From Tritrichomonas musculus (Eukaryota > Parabasalia > Tritrichomonadida > Tritrichomonadidae), in contig JAPFFF010000007.1 of NCBI GenBank assembly GCA_039105265.1, positions 2,418,001 to 2,482,000 on the forward strand: a DNA stretch of 64,000 nucleotides, read 5' to 3'. The notes beneath the pieces were generated by a model. It was not told the origin of the DNA. It saw only the letters and a program-made list of their open reading frames with translations, and searched no databases. The translations under genes and the position numbers were made by a program. Position 1 is the first letter of the stretch; each line of letters begins with the position of its first letter. Positions 26,571 to 37,756 of this stretch are shown one piece after another.

Positions 26571-29500
26571 ATGCTTCAACATTTTGAACCAAAAATATGT
26601 TATTTACCGCCAACGTATATATTTAATACTTCAAAAATTACTGGAACAATAAACAATGATGATAATAAAATATTTAAATATGAGTGGAGGTTATATTCTT
26701 CGAAAGAAGAAGAAGAAGAGATTATTCATAAAAGTGACTTATATTCGCCAGAAGGAAGAAATAATTTTCATTCACTTTTATTATTTCATACAGATTCATT
26801 ATCAATTGAGCCGATTAGTGGCGAAATTTGGTCGAAACTACAACAACAATTCGTAATCACGTTTAACCCGCAAATCCCAGATAATTTTAAACAAATTGCT
26901 TACTTATATAATTTAGATACAGAAGAACGAATTCCATATGAGATCAATGCAAACGCACTACAGCCTTCTGCTGAATTTTCAGTTAATCAAATTAATGTTA
27001 TGCATGTTTCACTTGAGCAAACACAAACATATTCAATTAATTTAATTAATACTGGAAAAGTTCCATTTGATTTTGAACTTATTAAAAGGGCTCTTCCTCA
27101 TTTAGAATTCAAATTTTCGCCATCATCTGGTCATATTGAAGTAGGTGAAACTATTCCAATACTTATTACTTTTTCAGCTACTTATGTTGGTCAATTCAAC
27201 GAAACGTTTCAATATAGAATTGTTGGCTACGATAGTTCATGTCCTTCTATAACAATTTTTGGTAGAGTTATTGGGCCTTCTTTTAAAATCGACCGAAATT
27301 TTCTAGATTTTGGAAATGTTAGTTATGGATTTTTATATTCTCAAGAATTTGAAATTACAAATACATCAGACATTCCATTTGAATTTTCACTTCGAATGAA
27401 GCAAGAGAAGAACTTTGATGCACGAGAGTTTTCAATTAATCCAAGTACTGGTGTTATACCTAAGCATTCAAAACAAAAAATCACCGTTGAATTTATACCC
27501 ATTTTTGTTCAAAATTATGAAGTCACACTATTAGTTGAAAGCACAAAATTTGCAGAAGTTTTAGGAACTATAAAATTAATTGGGAAATGCCTTTGTCCAT
27601 ATATTTCGATTGCACAAGAAGTTATCGATCTTGGTGAAATTTTTATTAACCACGATTATATTGCAAATGTTAATTTAGTTGATGAAACTGACTTTCCAGC
27701 AAAGTACGAATTTATCGAATTCGAAGATAGATCGTCGCATGAGCTGAATTTAACCTATTTAAAATATAAAGGTTCGATTTCAGCTCACTCAAACTCTACA
27801 TTACCAATAAAAGTTACGCCAAAACAACTTGGTCATCTTGAAATTCAAAGATCAATACGAATTTTTGGAAGCGACTTTCCGCCTATTTCATATACTATTA
27901 CAGCATTATGTATAGGGCCAAAACTTCAATTTCCATCGAATGTCATAGATTTTGGTCACATTCCTGTGTTTCAAGACACAAGAAAAGTATTTCCAATATT
28001 GAATGATTCATTGATTCCAGCAGTTTTTGATTTTCAAATCAAGAATGAAAATCAAATGTTTCAGATTGAACCAGAAAGTGGCGAAATCGAACCAGGTGAA
28101 ACATTAAATCTGAATGTTATTTCGAATCTTGATGACTCAATTAACTATAACGCCAAGCTTACTATGAATGTCAAATATCTAAATCCATTCACTTTTGATA
28201 TTAAAGCGAAAGGAGTTGGAACAGCTATTGTTTCCTCAATTGAAATGGATAATATTGATTTAGGTTTTGTTTTTACAATGCAGCCTTCGGTTATCAACTT
28301 TTCTTTAACAAACAAAGGAAGAAGGATTCAAGAATTAAAATGGAGTTTTTTGAAGCCAAAAATTGAAGGAAATAGCAAAGCTGTTCTTAATTCAAAAGTT
28401 ATTCCTGAATCTGTCAATATTTCACCAGGTAAAACTATTGATTGTCAATTTATTTTCGAATGCAAGCATCAATGTGCTTTTTCAATTATTCCTGTCTGCC
28501 AATCAACAGTTGGGAAGCAAAGATATGAGTTGTTTAAACCAGAAATCAAAGGAATTTTCATTAAGCCAATGTTAACATTTGGATCGAACTCGTTAACCTT
28601 CAAGTATATTCATGATGTTGATCAAGAAGAAAAATTGACTGGAAATCTCAAATCAAACGAACTTATTGTTCCTTCACAGTCACTTCTAAAGCCAATTACA
28701 ATTAGAGATTCAATTACAAACAGTTCAGAACTGCCACTTGAAGTTGAAGCACGATGTGAAAAGCCTTTCCAAATTTCGCAGTCATCGTTTTTCATTCAGC
28801 CACGAGAGGTTGTTCCTTTCGATATTACTTTTAATACAAATTACAAGATGAACTTCGCATCTGAAGAAATTAATAGAAAAATTCAATTTGTTTTCAAAGA
28901 TAATCCTCATAAATACATAATCAATTTGAAAGGAATGATGATTTTCCCAAATTTGTCATTTTCAAAATTAAATATCAATTTTGGTAATCTGCTAAAAGGA
29001 ACTGAGGAAAGTAGAATTGTTAATGTAAAGAATGAAAGTGAAGTTCCTACTCGTTTTTATTGGGAAATAAAGGATAAACAAGGATTCGATATTTATCCAA
29101 TAAGTGATACTATTGATCCAGGAGAAACGAAAGATGTTCATTTCACTTTTTATGCTGGTGAAGTAACTGATTTCAAAAATACTGCTGTTTGCCACGTTAT
29201 TGGAGGTCCTGAATATCCAATTGAATTATCTGGATCTTCATCATGCACGAATTACACACTTGATCATAAGAAAATTGATTTTGGTAAGCGTGATTATATG
29301 GAAACATTAACAGATAGTGTTTTACTTACTAACAAATCAACAGCCCCAATCAATTACTGTATCAAATTACCCAAAGGACTCAAATTCCAAACATTTTCCA
29401 TAGAACCAATGAAAGGAGTTTTACAGTATAATAAAAGTGTTACATTTAACTTTAAACTTGTTGCTGGACTTCCTCGTTCATATGACGGAAGATTTTTGAT

Positions 29501-32500
29501 ACAAATTGGTAACTTTGATGAAGTTCAATTTGATATTCATGTTGATTGTTATATTCCACAGATATTATTTAATGTTGAACGGTTTGATACTCCTCAAATT
29601 GAGCAAAAAATTGAAATGAAAACAAAATCAAGTTCAAGTTCTGAAAATGGAAATGAAACGAAATCAAATTCATCTGACGAATCAAATAAAATGAGTCAAT
29701 TAGAAGCAATTTTAAGTAAATCAACCAAGCCAAAAGAAAGTGAGAAAGATGAGTTTTCTGATGCACTAGAATCAGAAAGGAAATACATGATTGAACAATT
29801 CACTACACCCAACAAGCGACGAAGAGATCATCAGAAATTAGAGAAAGTTATCAATTTCAAAGGAGTTGTTCTTTCATCATTTGTAATTGATTTCGGTGAA
29901 TTAATTTTGGGTGATAATAAAACGATGAACTGTGATTTAAAGAACGTAACGCCATATCCTATTTCATTTGACCTACTTGCAAACTCCTTATCTGGAACTG
30001 GATTTTCTATTAATACAACAAGTTTTCGTAATATCCCTCCAAACGAAGTAATAACTCTTATTTTCCAATTTGAGTCAGATAAAAGAACGCACGGACTAGG
30101 AAAACACGATTTAGAGATTCCATTAATATTTGATAGTGAGCTTGGATACATCATTCATATTGTTGGTGATATAAAGATGCCTCTTTTAACGTTTTCAAAG
30201 ACCAATTTTGTTTTTGAACCAACCATTGTTGGCCAAAAATGGACCCAAACTTTTCAAATCCAGAATCAGAATCCGATACCTGTCACTTTTACGATTGATG
30301 AATGCCAAAACATCAACATTCTTCAGAAAAGTAATCCACCCAAGTCCAGCACTTTTATTGCCTATCCAAACGGAGCCACTCTTCCACCTTATTCATTATT
30401 GAATGTTGATATTACATTTTCTCCAACTGGCGAGAAAGACTACTTGATGCAATTCCCAGTTAGAATCAAGTATTCTGATACAGTTAATCTCCAAGTGAAA
30501 GGCGAAGGAATCATGATGAAACTTTTCTTTGATCCTCCAGAAATCAATTTTGACTCAATCCAGCCATTTAGCGACAAAGCAATTGCGACAGTTGATCTTG
30601 TGAATAAGTCTTTGATTGACATTGAAGTCTTCTCTCAGCAATTCGACTTCCAGCTTTTCTGCAATCAATTAACGAAGAAATTCATGGAGTTAAGAAATCC
30701 TTCTGAAGAAGAGTTAACTACAACTTTCTCAAGTCCAGTTACTCATACGATATTAAAATTCTCGCAAGTCATCATTATTCATGGTCCCCCAAAAAGTGGC
30801 AAGACAACTGTCAGCTCCAAGATATCAGCAATTCTAGATATTCCAGTCATTAATTTGAAGGAAATCTGGTCAGACAAGCAAGAACTGGCTGATGAAGAAC
30901 TCATCAATATTTTCAAAGAAAAAATAACTGACAAGAAATATTTGAAAGGTTTTGTAATTGACGGTCTTGACGCCTTCCCAGAAAATTCTTCAGAAAACGA
31001 GCAATTCATCATGCACTTTTTGAAGCAAAAAAGCACTCTTGATGAACTCTCGAAGAATCCTTACACAATATTGAATGACCCAATTATAACCTCAACCGAA
31101 AGAATGGTCAATTTATTGACCTCTTCCCTTGATGGTCAATATTTGTTCTTCATTGGATTGAATGCGAATGAGACAGTCTGCCACAACCACGAGTCGCTCA
31201 ATGAAAATGAGCAAAAACAGGCGAAAATCAGCAAAATTCAGCAAGAGATGGATGATTTGTTCAACATGGACGAGGACACGTACATGAATCTCACAGAAGA
31301 AGAGCAGATGATTGTTGACGAGAAGCGTGAGCATTTTAGGAAGTACAAAATCGAGCACAACGGAGATTTCTCTGATTACAATCCGCTTGTTGAAGAAGAG
31401 AAGATGAAAATACAGAAAGGCAAGACGAAGAAGACAAAAGTGCCACGTGGGCAAGTTCCAAATGATCCGATACTTCAATCTGTCATACTTTTTCAATACA
31501 CGTTTGGACGGATCTCAGAAAAAGTTCGTACAGAATCCTCCACATTCAAAAACATTTTCATTTCGCACGAAAATGAAGAGGAAGAAAGCAACTTGCCAAC
31601 CGAAAGAGAGAAAGAGAAAGAGAAAGAGAATCCTAGAGACAAAAAGAAGAAAGAAGAGGTTCTTAAGTCAATTGCTAATTCAAATTGCCTCATTGTGAAC
31701 TCATTCGATACAATTGATTGCGTTATGAATGAAATTGTTGCTTTTTTGCCTTCTAAAGAAAAGTTTGTCCAAATCGCTTCCTACATCCCGCAGCCAAAGA
31801 AACAGATGCCTGACTCTTCTTGCATTCAATTGTGTCCGCCACCAGAATTGTTTGCAATTGTCAACGACGAGCCGCCTGGTGATTTTCCGGATATTTTGAA
31901 GCCGGCTCCGCCGGCTTCACAACAGAAGAAGAGGAAGCAAAATGCCTCAAGCACGATAAAAGAGCCACAGTCGATTCTTCCCGATCCGAACATTCTTGAC
32001 GACGTAGATCTAATGAATTACACGCCGAGATGGAAGATTCCTCCCGACTCACGAGTCACGTTGAAAGTTTCATTTGACTCGATTGCAGCGGGCGCCTATT
32101 CGGGCGATCTTTTGTTTGGCCTTGCGAATTGTCGCAACGACATCTACAAATTGCCGGTCAGTGGGATCTGTTACTACGCCGACATTGATCGTTCGCCTGA
32201 GTCTCTTTATCCCAAAATAGTGAACAACTTGCCAAAACTAAACAAAGTTCAAAACGCATTCATAACAAGCACGAATGAGTTTTATTTTGGTGCCTTGCTT
32301 GTGTGCAAAGACAGGACGCGAAACTCAACTCTTGCTTACAAAGCAGCATTGAATCTCGTCAATAATTCGGAATTCGTCGTTGAAACATTCTGTGATTTGA
32401 AGGTTTCTGGCGTCAAAACAGCCTGGCATGTTGAGAATCCTAATCAATCAATCAAGCCTGGCGAGACGGGAAATCTAATAATTGGCTTCAATCCGACGAG

Positions 32501-35500
32501 TGTTGATGTCTATCGGAATAGACTGACAATAATGATCAAAGATAATCCGGAGCCAATTTACGTTGATTTGCTAGGTGAAGGTTGTTCTCCTGTTTGTGAA
32601 ATATCAACAGCCGCTCTTGAATTCGACAAACTTTTGCTTGGCATGTCAAGAACGTTAACTTTTTCAATCAAAAATAACGGTAAAATTCCTGCCTTCTGGA
32701 AAATCAAAGGTGGCAACGTCCTCGGCAACGCCTTCACTATCTCGACGATGGAAGGAGTTTTGAATGAGAAAGGATCGGTAACCGTTACGATAACTTTTTC
32801 AAGCGAAAAAGCTTACAATGCCAAAAAAGTGCTCCAAATTGACATTTTTGACATCACCAAATCGCGTGTTTTCATGTCACATCACATATCTGTATCAGCT
32901 GAGTCATTCGACGTCCTCTTCGACTTCGTGTATCCGAAGACTCTTGATCACTTGAACTTCGGAACCGTCAAAGTTGGCGAAGAGAAAGTTTTGCAGTGTC
33001 AATTGAAGAACAAAGGCAAATATCCAAACAGATATGAAATCTTCATCAACAAGACATTCAACTATCCAAACATGATTCGCATTTCGCCGAGTGAAGGGGA
33101 AGTTCCTCCCGGCGAGAAAGGCGTTTTTGTCAATGTTTCATTCAAATCGGAGTCGTCTAAAAAGTTCAACAATTGCAAGGCAATCATGTTGAAAATTGCA
33201 GATCCAATCAACGATCAAGTAACGAGTACAATTCCGTTACCGTTTTCGGTTGAGACCGTTTATTCAAGCTTCTTGTTGAATCCGAGCAATATTCTCGATT
33301 TCGGACCTGTTCCAGTCTCAACAACTGTTACCAAAAGCATCGTGTTGAAGAACAACGGAGTCTTTCCATTTGATTTCGAAGTCTTCCCGAAGATCGAAGT
33401 CGTTGAGCCGAAGTATCCGACCACGAGGAACGGGAAAGGGAGGAACAAGCAGCAACTGAAGAGCAAGGCGAATCAAAAGAGTGCCTCTGCGAACAAAGGG
33501 AAGAAGAAAGGAACAGGGAAAGAGTTCCAAATTGATCATTTCAATGTGAGCCAATCAGCTGGAAATTTGAATCCTGATGGTGATGTCACTTTTTCGGTTT
33601 CATTCAATTCTAGTGTTGATGGCATTTTTGAGAACACAATTATGTACAAGATTTCTGACAGTGTCCCAAAATTGAGAGAAGGGATCCCTTTGAATTTGAA
33701 AGCGTCGGTTTTCATACCAGGAATTGTCACCGATGATTTTGAGAAGATATTCCCAGAGCAGCTCCTCTGCTTGCGCTACGACATCATGAAGAAGGACACG
33801 GCAGCATTCATAGAAGATGACCAAATATATCACTTCTCGCCAGTTGTTCTTCAGCAGTCCTCAAAGGTTGAAATTGACCTTATCAATCCGCATCCGATTC
33901 CATGCGTTGTTGACGTCTCTCTAAAGCCTCGAAGCAAGGGGCAATCAGCATCACGATTCCCGTTTGAAATGAGTGAAAAAGTTGTCAACATTCCGGCCAA
34001 TTCAAAATCAACGGTTAGTGTCACTTTTTCACCGGGATCAATTGACCTTTTCAGGGGACTTTTTGAAGCTAACGTTCATGGCGGTTTGAACCCGAAAACT
34101 AAGTCGTTGAAGTTCGGAATCGAAGGACAAGGAACATTGCCATCTGTCACCGTTATCGACCAAGAGAAGGGCGCGCCTCTCCTGTACGGGAAGACGCTCA
34201 TCAACACCTCCAAGAACAAAGTTGTTGTCATTCAAAACAACGGAATTGTTCCTGCAACGTTGAACCTCACAACCGACTCTCAAACGCCGGACGACTTCCA
34301 CCTTGAGAATCCATCGAAAGTGATCCACCTTGATGTCCAGCAAAGCTGTCCGATAACCGTCAGGTACTGCCCGCTGGCTGTCCAAAAGAGCCAGATGGCT
34401 ATGCACGTTGAAGTCGCCGACAATCCGAGCTCAAACATCGATCTCGAGTTCGTCGGAGAAGGGTTCCATCAAGACGTCTTCTTCGAGGGAATAAAAGGCG
34501 ACGAGAACGAGTTGTACTTCAACAACGTGATCGGCCAAAGACAGCAAATATCATTCATGATGAGGAACGTCTGCAAGGACAACGTTCGCTTTCAATGGCA
34601 GAATCACAATGAGTTCACTTTTTCGCCGCGAATTGGACACCTTCACAAAGGCGAAACAAAGAAGATAACCGTCACTCATTATTCAGAGAAACCGTCGAAA
34701 AGTCAGGGCATTCTAATGAGGTGCCAGTGGTCCAAGATTATGTTAACCGAGAACGAAGAAGTCGATTGGGACGATTCAATGAAAGTCATCAAATTCGTCG
34801 ATCGTGCCTCGTTGAATCCGCACATGCTGAAGCCGCCGCCGGGCGACGAAAGGCCAAAAGGAACAGCCAGAAAGTTCCCTGGAGCAGGAAGAAGGAACTC
34901 CTCAATGAAGAGAACAAGCACAATGCAAAGTCGTGTCAGTACGAGAAATTTGACAGTCAAGCGAATTGAAGACCAAAATCAAACTTCAACTTCAAACGAG
35001 CTTATCAAAGTCGTTGAAGTAAAGCCTGAGCCTCTTTATAAGCAAATCAATGGCAAGCAAAAAGACCTTCAATTAAAAGTCTTCGCTGTTAGCGATTTCA
35101 TTAAGTACAGCATCTCGACGAGCGAGATTGAGTTCCCAGCGACGATGATGTTTGAGAAGAGGTCCGTTGAATTCACAATGACAAACACGTCGCAAATTAG
35201 GTTCAACTTCTCTTGGGCTGCCAAGCAATTCAGCACAACAAAGACAAATTACGCTTCGTCGCACAGTTGTCCTTTCTTGGTGGAGCCAGCTTCTGGATCG
35301 CTCGACGCGGGCGAAACGGCGACTTTCGTTGCGAATTTCTTGCCGGAAGAAGTCGATGATTTCTCGGCGCATCTGATGTGCGAGATTCCTTTCCTGACGC
35401 AAATGGAACCTCCTGACATTCACGTGACGGGGAGATCGAGGAGGCCTGTCTGCCACTTCTACTTGGAGACGTCCGACTACTTGACGGCCAACCGAAGACA

Positions 35501-35840
35501 TCCCGATTTCACAGAGCCGCTTCCGAAGGACGTCAGAGTTGTCGAGATCTACGCATCTAAGCTGAAGAAGATGTACACAAAGCAATTTGGTATCTTGAAT
35601 ACAACAGATACGCCGTATGAAGTTACGTGGGAAAGAATCGATAAAAAGGACGACGATGAGTATTGCCCGATTATCTGCAGTTATCCTAGAGCTCTGGTTT
35701 CGAGTGGAAAAAAGCATACAGCATTGTTTTCATATCGTGCTGTGTCGGTTAAAACAGTGGAAAGCCTTTGGTTGTTCTCGATCCCTGAATATAATATTCA
35801 TATTACATTTTTGTTTGTTGGGAAAATGATGCCCCAGTAG
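26571..35840 (+). CDS. HYDIN: HYDIN homologue, axonemal central-pair protein
   Basis: A 3,089-residue protein built of many ASH/MSP-like immunoglobulin-fold repeats, each with a signature such as FSPSSGHIEVGE, IEPESGEIEPGE or ISPSEGEVPPGE. HYDIN sits on the C2 microtubule of the axonemal central pair and is needed for normal flagellar beating. A P-loop segment beginning near residue 1400 (IIIHGPPKSGKTT, then KGFVIDGLDAF as Walker B-like) is the adenylate-kinase-like domain seen in HYDIN between ASH arrays. It separates this protein from other ASH proteins such as CFAP47 or CFAP74. A charged K/E segment follows it near 1680-1700, and lysine-rich linkers occur near 2290 and 2770. Human HYDIN is about 5,100 residues, so this form is shorter. 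The ATG at 26571 has TCATCA 7 bases upstream. G+C rises visibly from about 31100 onward. Confidence 0.9.
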   Translation: MLQHFEPKICYLPPTYIFNTSKITGTINNDDNKIFKYEWRLYSSKEEEEEIIHKSDLYSPEGRNNFHSLLLFHTDSLSIEPISGEIWSKLQQQFVITFNPQIPDNFKQIAYLYNLDTEERIPYEINANALQPSAEFSVNQINVMHVSLEQTQTYSINLINTGKVPFDFELIKRALPHLEFKFSPSSGHIEVGETIPILITFSATYVGQFNETFQYRIVGYDSSCPSITIFGRVIGPSFKIDRNFLDFGNVSYGFLYSQEFEITNTSDIPFEFSLRMKQEKNFDAREFSINPSTGVIPKHSKQKITVEFIPIFVQNYEVTLLVESTKFAEVLGTIKLIGKCLCPYISIAQEVIDLGEIFINHDYIANVNLVDETDFPAKYEFIEFEDRSSHELNLTYLKYKGSISAHSNSTLPIKVTPKQLGHLEIQRSIRIFGSDFPPISYTITALCIGPKLQFPSNVIDFGHIPVFQDTRKVFPILNDSLIPAVFDFQIKNENQMFQIEPESGEIEPGETLNLNVISNLDDSINYNAKLTMNVKYLNPFTFDIKAKGVGTAIVSSIEMDNIDLGFVFTMQPSVINFSLTNKGRRIQELKWSFLKPKIEGNSKAVLNSKVIPESVNISPGKTIDCQFIFECKHQCAFSIIPVCQSTVGKQRYELFKPEIKGIFIKPMLTFGSNSLTFKYIHDVDQEEKLTGNLKSNELIVPSQSLLKPITIRDSITNSSELPLEVEARCEKPFQISQSSFFIQPREVVPFDITFNTNYKMNFASEEINRKIQFVFKDNPHKYIINLKGMMIFPNLSFSKLNINFGNLLKGTEESRIVNVKNESEVPTRFYWEIKDKQGFDIYPISDTIDPGETKDVHFTFYAGEVTDFKNTAVCHVIGGPEYPIELSGSSSCTNYTLDHKKIDFGKRDYMETLTDSVLLTNKSTAPINYCIKLPKGLKFQTFSIEPMKGVLQYNKSVTFNFKLVAGLPRSYDGRFLIQIGNFDEVQFDIHVDCYIPQILFNVERFDTPQIEQKIEMKTKSSSSSENGNETKSNSSDESNKMSQLEAILSKSTKPKESEKDEFSDALESERKYMIEQFTTPNKRRRDHQKLEKVINFKGVVLSSFVIDFGELILGDNKTMNCDLKNVTPYPISFDLLANSLSGTGFSINTTSFRNIPPNEVITLIFQFESDKRTHGLGKHDLEIPLIFDSELGYIIHIVGDIKMPLLTFSKTNFVFEPTIVGQKWTQTFQIQNQNPIPVTFTIDECQNINILQKSNPPKSSTFIAYPNGATLPPYSLLNVDITFSPTGEKDYLMQFPVRIKYSDTVNLQVKGEGIMMKLFFDPPEINFDSIQPFSDKAIATVDLVNKSLIDIEVFSQQFDFQLFCNQLTKKFMELRNPSEEELTTTFSSPVTHTILKFSQVIIIHGPPKSGKTTVSSKISAILDIPVINLKEIWSDKQELADEELINIFKEKITDKKYLKGFVIDGLDAFPENSSENEQFIMHFLKQKSTLDELSKNPYTILNDPIITSTERMVNLLTSSLDGQYLFFIGLNANETVCHNHESLNENEQKQAKISKIQQEMDDLFNMDEDTYMNLTEEEQMIVDEKREHFRKYKIEHNGDFSDYNPLVEEEKMKIQKGKTKKTKVPRGQVPNDPILQSVILFQYTFGRISEKVRTESSTFKNIFISHENEEEESNLPTEREKEKEKENPRDKKKKEEVLKSIANSNCLIVNSFDTIDCVMNEIVAFLPSKEKFVQIASYIPQPKKQMPDSSCIQLCPPPELFAIVNDEPPGDFPDILKPAPPASQQKKRKQNASSTIKEPQSILPDPNILDDVDLMNYTPRWKIPPDSRVTLKVSFDSIAAGAYSGDLLFGLANCRNDIYKLPVSGICYYADIDRSPESLYPKIVNNLPKLNKVQNAFITSTNEFYFGALLVCKDRTRNSTLAYKAALNLVNNSEFVVETFCDLKVSGVKTAWHVENPNQSIKPGETGNLIIGFNPTSVDVYRNRLTIMIKDNPEPIYVDLLGEGCSPVCEISTAALEFDKLLLGMSRTLTFSIKNNGKIPAFWKIKGGNVLGNAFTISTMEGVLNEKGSVTVTITFSSEKAYNAKKVLQIDIFDITKSRVFMSHHISVSAESFDVLFDFVYPKTLDHLNFGTVKVGEEKVLQCQLKNKGKYPNRYEIFINKTFNYPNMIRISPSEGEVPPGEKGVFVNVSFKSESSKKFNNCKAIMLKIADPINDQVTSTIPLPFSVETVYSSFLLNPSNILDFGPVPVSTTVTKSIVLKNNGVFPFDFEVFPKIEVVEPKYPTTRNGKGRNKQQLKSKANQKSASANKGKKKGTGKEFQIDHFNVSQSAGNLNPDGDVTFSVSFNSSVDGIFENTIMYKISDSVPKLREGIPLNLKASVFIPGIVTDDFEKIFPEQLLCLRYDIMKKDTAAFIEDDQIYHFSPVVLQQSSKVEIDLINPHPIPCVVDVSLKPRSKGQSASRFPFEMSEKVVNIPANSKSTVSVTFSPGSIDLFRGLFEANVHGGLNPKTKSLKFGIEGQGTLPSVTVIDQEKGAPLLYGKTLINTSKNKVVVIQNNGIVPATLNLTTDSQTPDDFHLENPSKVIHLDVQQSCPITVRYCPLAVQKSQMAMHVEVADNPSSNIDLEFVGEGFHQDVFFEGIKGDENELYFNNVIGQRQQISFMMRNVCKDNVRFQWQNHNEFTFSPRIGHLHKGETKKITVTHYSEKPSKSQGILMRCQWSKIMLTENEEVDWDDSMKVIKFVDRASLNPHMLKPPPGDERPKGTARKFPGAGRRNSSMKRTSTMQSRVSTRNLTVKRIEDQNQTSTSNELIKVVEVKPEPLYKQINGKQKDLQLKVFAVSDFIKYSISTSEIEFPATMMFEKRSVEFTMTNTSQIRFNFSWAAKQFSTTKTNYASSHSCPFLVEPASGSLDAGETATFVANFLPEEVDDFSAHLMCEIPFLTQMEPPDIHVTGRSRRPVCHFYLETSDYLTANRRHPDFTEPLPKDVRVVEIYASKLKKMYTKQFGILNTTDTPYEVTWERIDKKDDDEYCPIICSYPRALVSSGKKHTALFSYRAVSVKTVESLWLFSIPEYNIHITFLFVGKMMPQ

Positions 35841-36343
35841 ATTATTATTTGATTTGTTTTTAATTTTATATATATATATATAACATGTTTAATGATTGAA
35901 GATTATAAAAAAAAAAAAATCTTCATCATTGTATTTTATTATATTAAATATTTTTTTAAATTAATTTTTTTTCATTTCTGTTTGCACCTCCATGTTCATT
36001 TAAAGTCGTAAAGGATAAAATTATTTTCATTTAATTAATGAATATAAAATTTATAAATTTTCATGAATATAAAAGTGAAATAATGCTAAAAGTAATATAA
36101 AATAGCCATTGTTTACATGGATTTTGAACTAATTGATCAAAAACACAATGATTGTTTAATTTTTAAACGTTCACATTAATCCCGTTTATTTTTTTTGCCA
36201 CATAAGATATTCATACAAAAAGATTGATAGCTATCAATATTTCAATTCAAAAAGTTGAGCTAATATTTTCATTTTCTCTTTTTATAATGCCTTTTTGTCT
36301 TTACCATTCATCGTTTATTATTATTTTATCGAGATCATAATAT
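35841..36343. other. Spacer with TA microsatellite
   Basis: The spacer follows HYDIN and carries the promoter of the WD40-like gene. A TA dinucleotide run spans 35867-35882. The initiator candidate TCATAA (A at 36337) precedes the next ATG by 7 bases. Nothing else is recognised. Confidence 0.5.
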
Positions 36344-37756
36344 ATGATTCCATCATCAAGAGTATCGCCATTAAGAGTTCATGTTGATAACCCTGCCAAG
36401 CAACGTGAGAGAAACTTACTTGCATTTTTCAATCAATTTATAAAAAAGCCTGAACCTTTTTTTTTCAACTCGACTAAGATGCTTATTTCAAGTCTTTCTT
36501 TCCGTTGTGTGTTTAGCATGTGGAAAGATATTGGTGAACTCCCAAATAATCAAAGTCCTTTCCTTTTAAGACTTTCGCTAATTGATGAAATTACAATCAC
36601 TAGTAATTGTGCTATTGTACGCAGCAGAAATGGTCTTTGTGGGGTTTATAAGCTATTAGATCGTTCTTTTGTTGGTTTTATAAATCAAATGAATCATGAA
36701 CTTGTAAAATCAGTTTTCATTAATGAATCAGGAAATGAAAATAAGAGTTCAGATGATTCTAAAATAATCAAAGCAGTATGTCTTAAAGAAGATAACTTTA
36801 GCAGAGTCAGATGTTTTACTAGTAGTATCACAGATATGAAAAATTCAATGGAAATTTTCAAAGATGAAGATATCTCATTTCCTGGCTTTGTTGAATTTGA
36901 TTCAATAAATAGTAGAGGAATTGTTTTAAATGGGAATTTAACCTACTCAATTTACAATCTCAAAGACTTCACATTAGAGAAGCGCATCAGTGGTGCGCAT
37001 ATACGTGATGTGAAATTTGTACCTGGGCTTTTAATTGTTACCCAAACTAAAAATAAAGAAAATAATGCAGGTTCAAAGAAAGGTAATGTAAATGAAAATA
37101 TCTGTGTTATGGGGAATTATCAAAGAAGAAATGGATCAATAAATGATATAGATTTGGATAATACAGATAGTGATGAAAATTATCAAAATAACTATGAACC
37201 AATATATCTTGAATTTCATTCATTTGATGGAAACACGTGTACTGTTGAGCTTAGGCTTGTTCCAGGTAAAGAGATTCAATTTATTGACTGTCTTGGTTCA
37301 AATATTGTTATCAAACAAGCTGGGTACAACGCGCGTATTTATGATGCTGGTACACATGCATTTTCAGAAATTCCTTCAACTGCAGAACTTAAGATTACTG
37401 ATTTCCTTTTTCTATATAGAGCAAGAAAATTCTTTATTTATCATCATGGCCAGTTTGAAGTGTTTTCTTTTTCTGGTGAATTCTTATTTAGTTTAACTGC
37501 TTCATCATCAAAAAGATCACTTGATCCATCCCCTGCAGCCGTTTCAAAAAGTCAAGAGTTTCTTGCTGCTTGCTCACATTCAAGTTTCAGTCAATGGATT
37601 TACATATTCTCACTTAAAGATGGCTCATTATATTGGACGAGAAAAATACCTCCCCAGCAGAACAATGGATATAAAATTACTGCTTTAGCATTTGATGAAG
37701 TATCATGTTCTCTTATCGTTGGAGATGAAAGTGGAAGGATTTCTTTTTATCAGTAA
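36344..37756 (+). CDS. WD40/beta-propeller-like protein of unknown function
   Basis: A 470-residue protein with an N-terminal helical segment (FFNQFIKKPEPFFF, about 28-45). About six weakly conserved propeller-type blades follow: alternating hydrophobic strands ending in short polar turns, for example GLCGVYKLLDRSFVGF, ARIYDAGTHAF, FEVFSFSGEFLFSL, and a last blade VSCSLIVGDESGRISFY with the D-x-x-G-x-I of WD repeats. An Asn/Asp-rich insertion lies near 235-285. Similar proteins occur in trichomonads and, as I recall, in plants, without known function. The start ATG at 36344 has TCATAA with its A at 36337. It may be an interaction scaffold, and no enzyme motif is visible. Confidence 0.7.
   Translation: MIPSSRVSPLRVHVDNPAKQRERNLLAFFNQFIKKPEPFFFNSTKMLISSLSFRCVFSMWKDIGELPNNQSPFLLRLSLIDEITITSNCAIVRSRNGLCGVYKLLDRSFVGFINQMNHELVKSVFINESGNENKSSDDSKIIKAVCLKEDNFSRVRCFTSSITDMKNSMEIFKDEDISFPGFVEFDSINSRGIVLNGNLTYSIYNLKDFTLEKRISGAHIRDVKFVPGLLIVTQTKNKENNAGSKKGNVNENICVMGNYQRRNGSINDIDLDNTDSDENYQNNYEPIYLEFHSFDGNTCTVELRLVPGKEIQFIDCLGSNIVIKQAGYNARIYDAGTHAFSEIPSTAELKITDFLFLYRARKFFIYHHGQFEVFSFSGEFLFSLTASSSKRSLDPSPAAVSKSQEFLAACSHSSFSQWIYIFSLKDGSLYWTRKIPPQQNNGYKITALAFDEVSCSLIVGDESGRISFYQ

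Noticed and set aside
26452-26652. Short plus-strand frame overlapping the HYDIN start
   Set aside because: It overlaps the HYDIN N-terminus in another frame and reads as random A/T-rich sequence, whereas HYDIN has a well-placed initiator.
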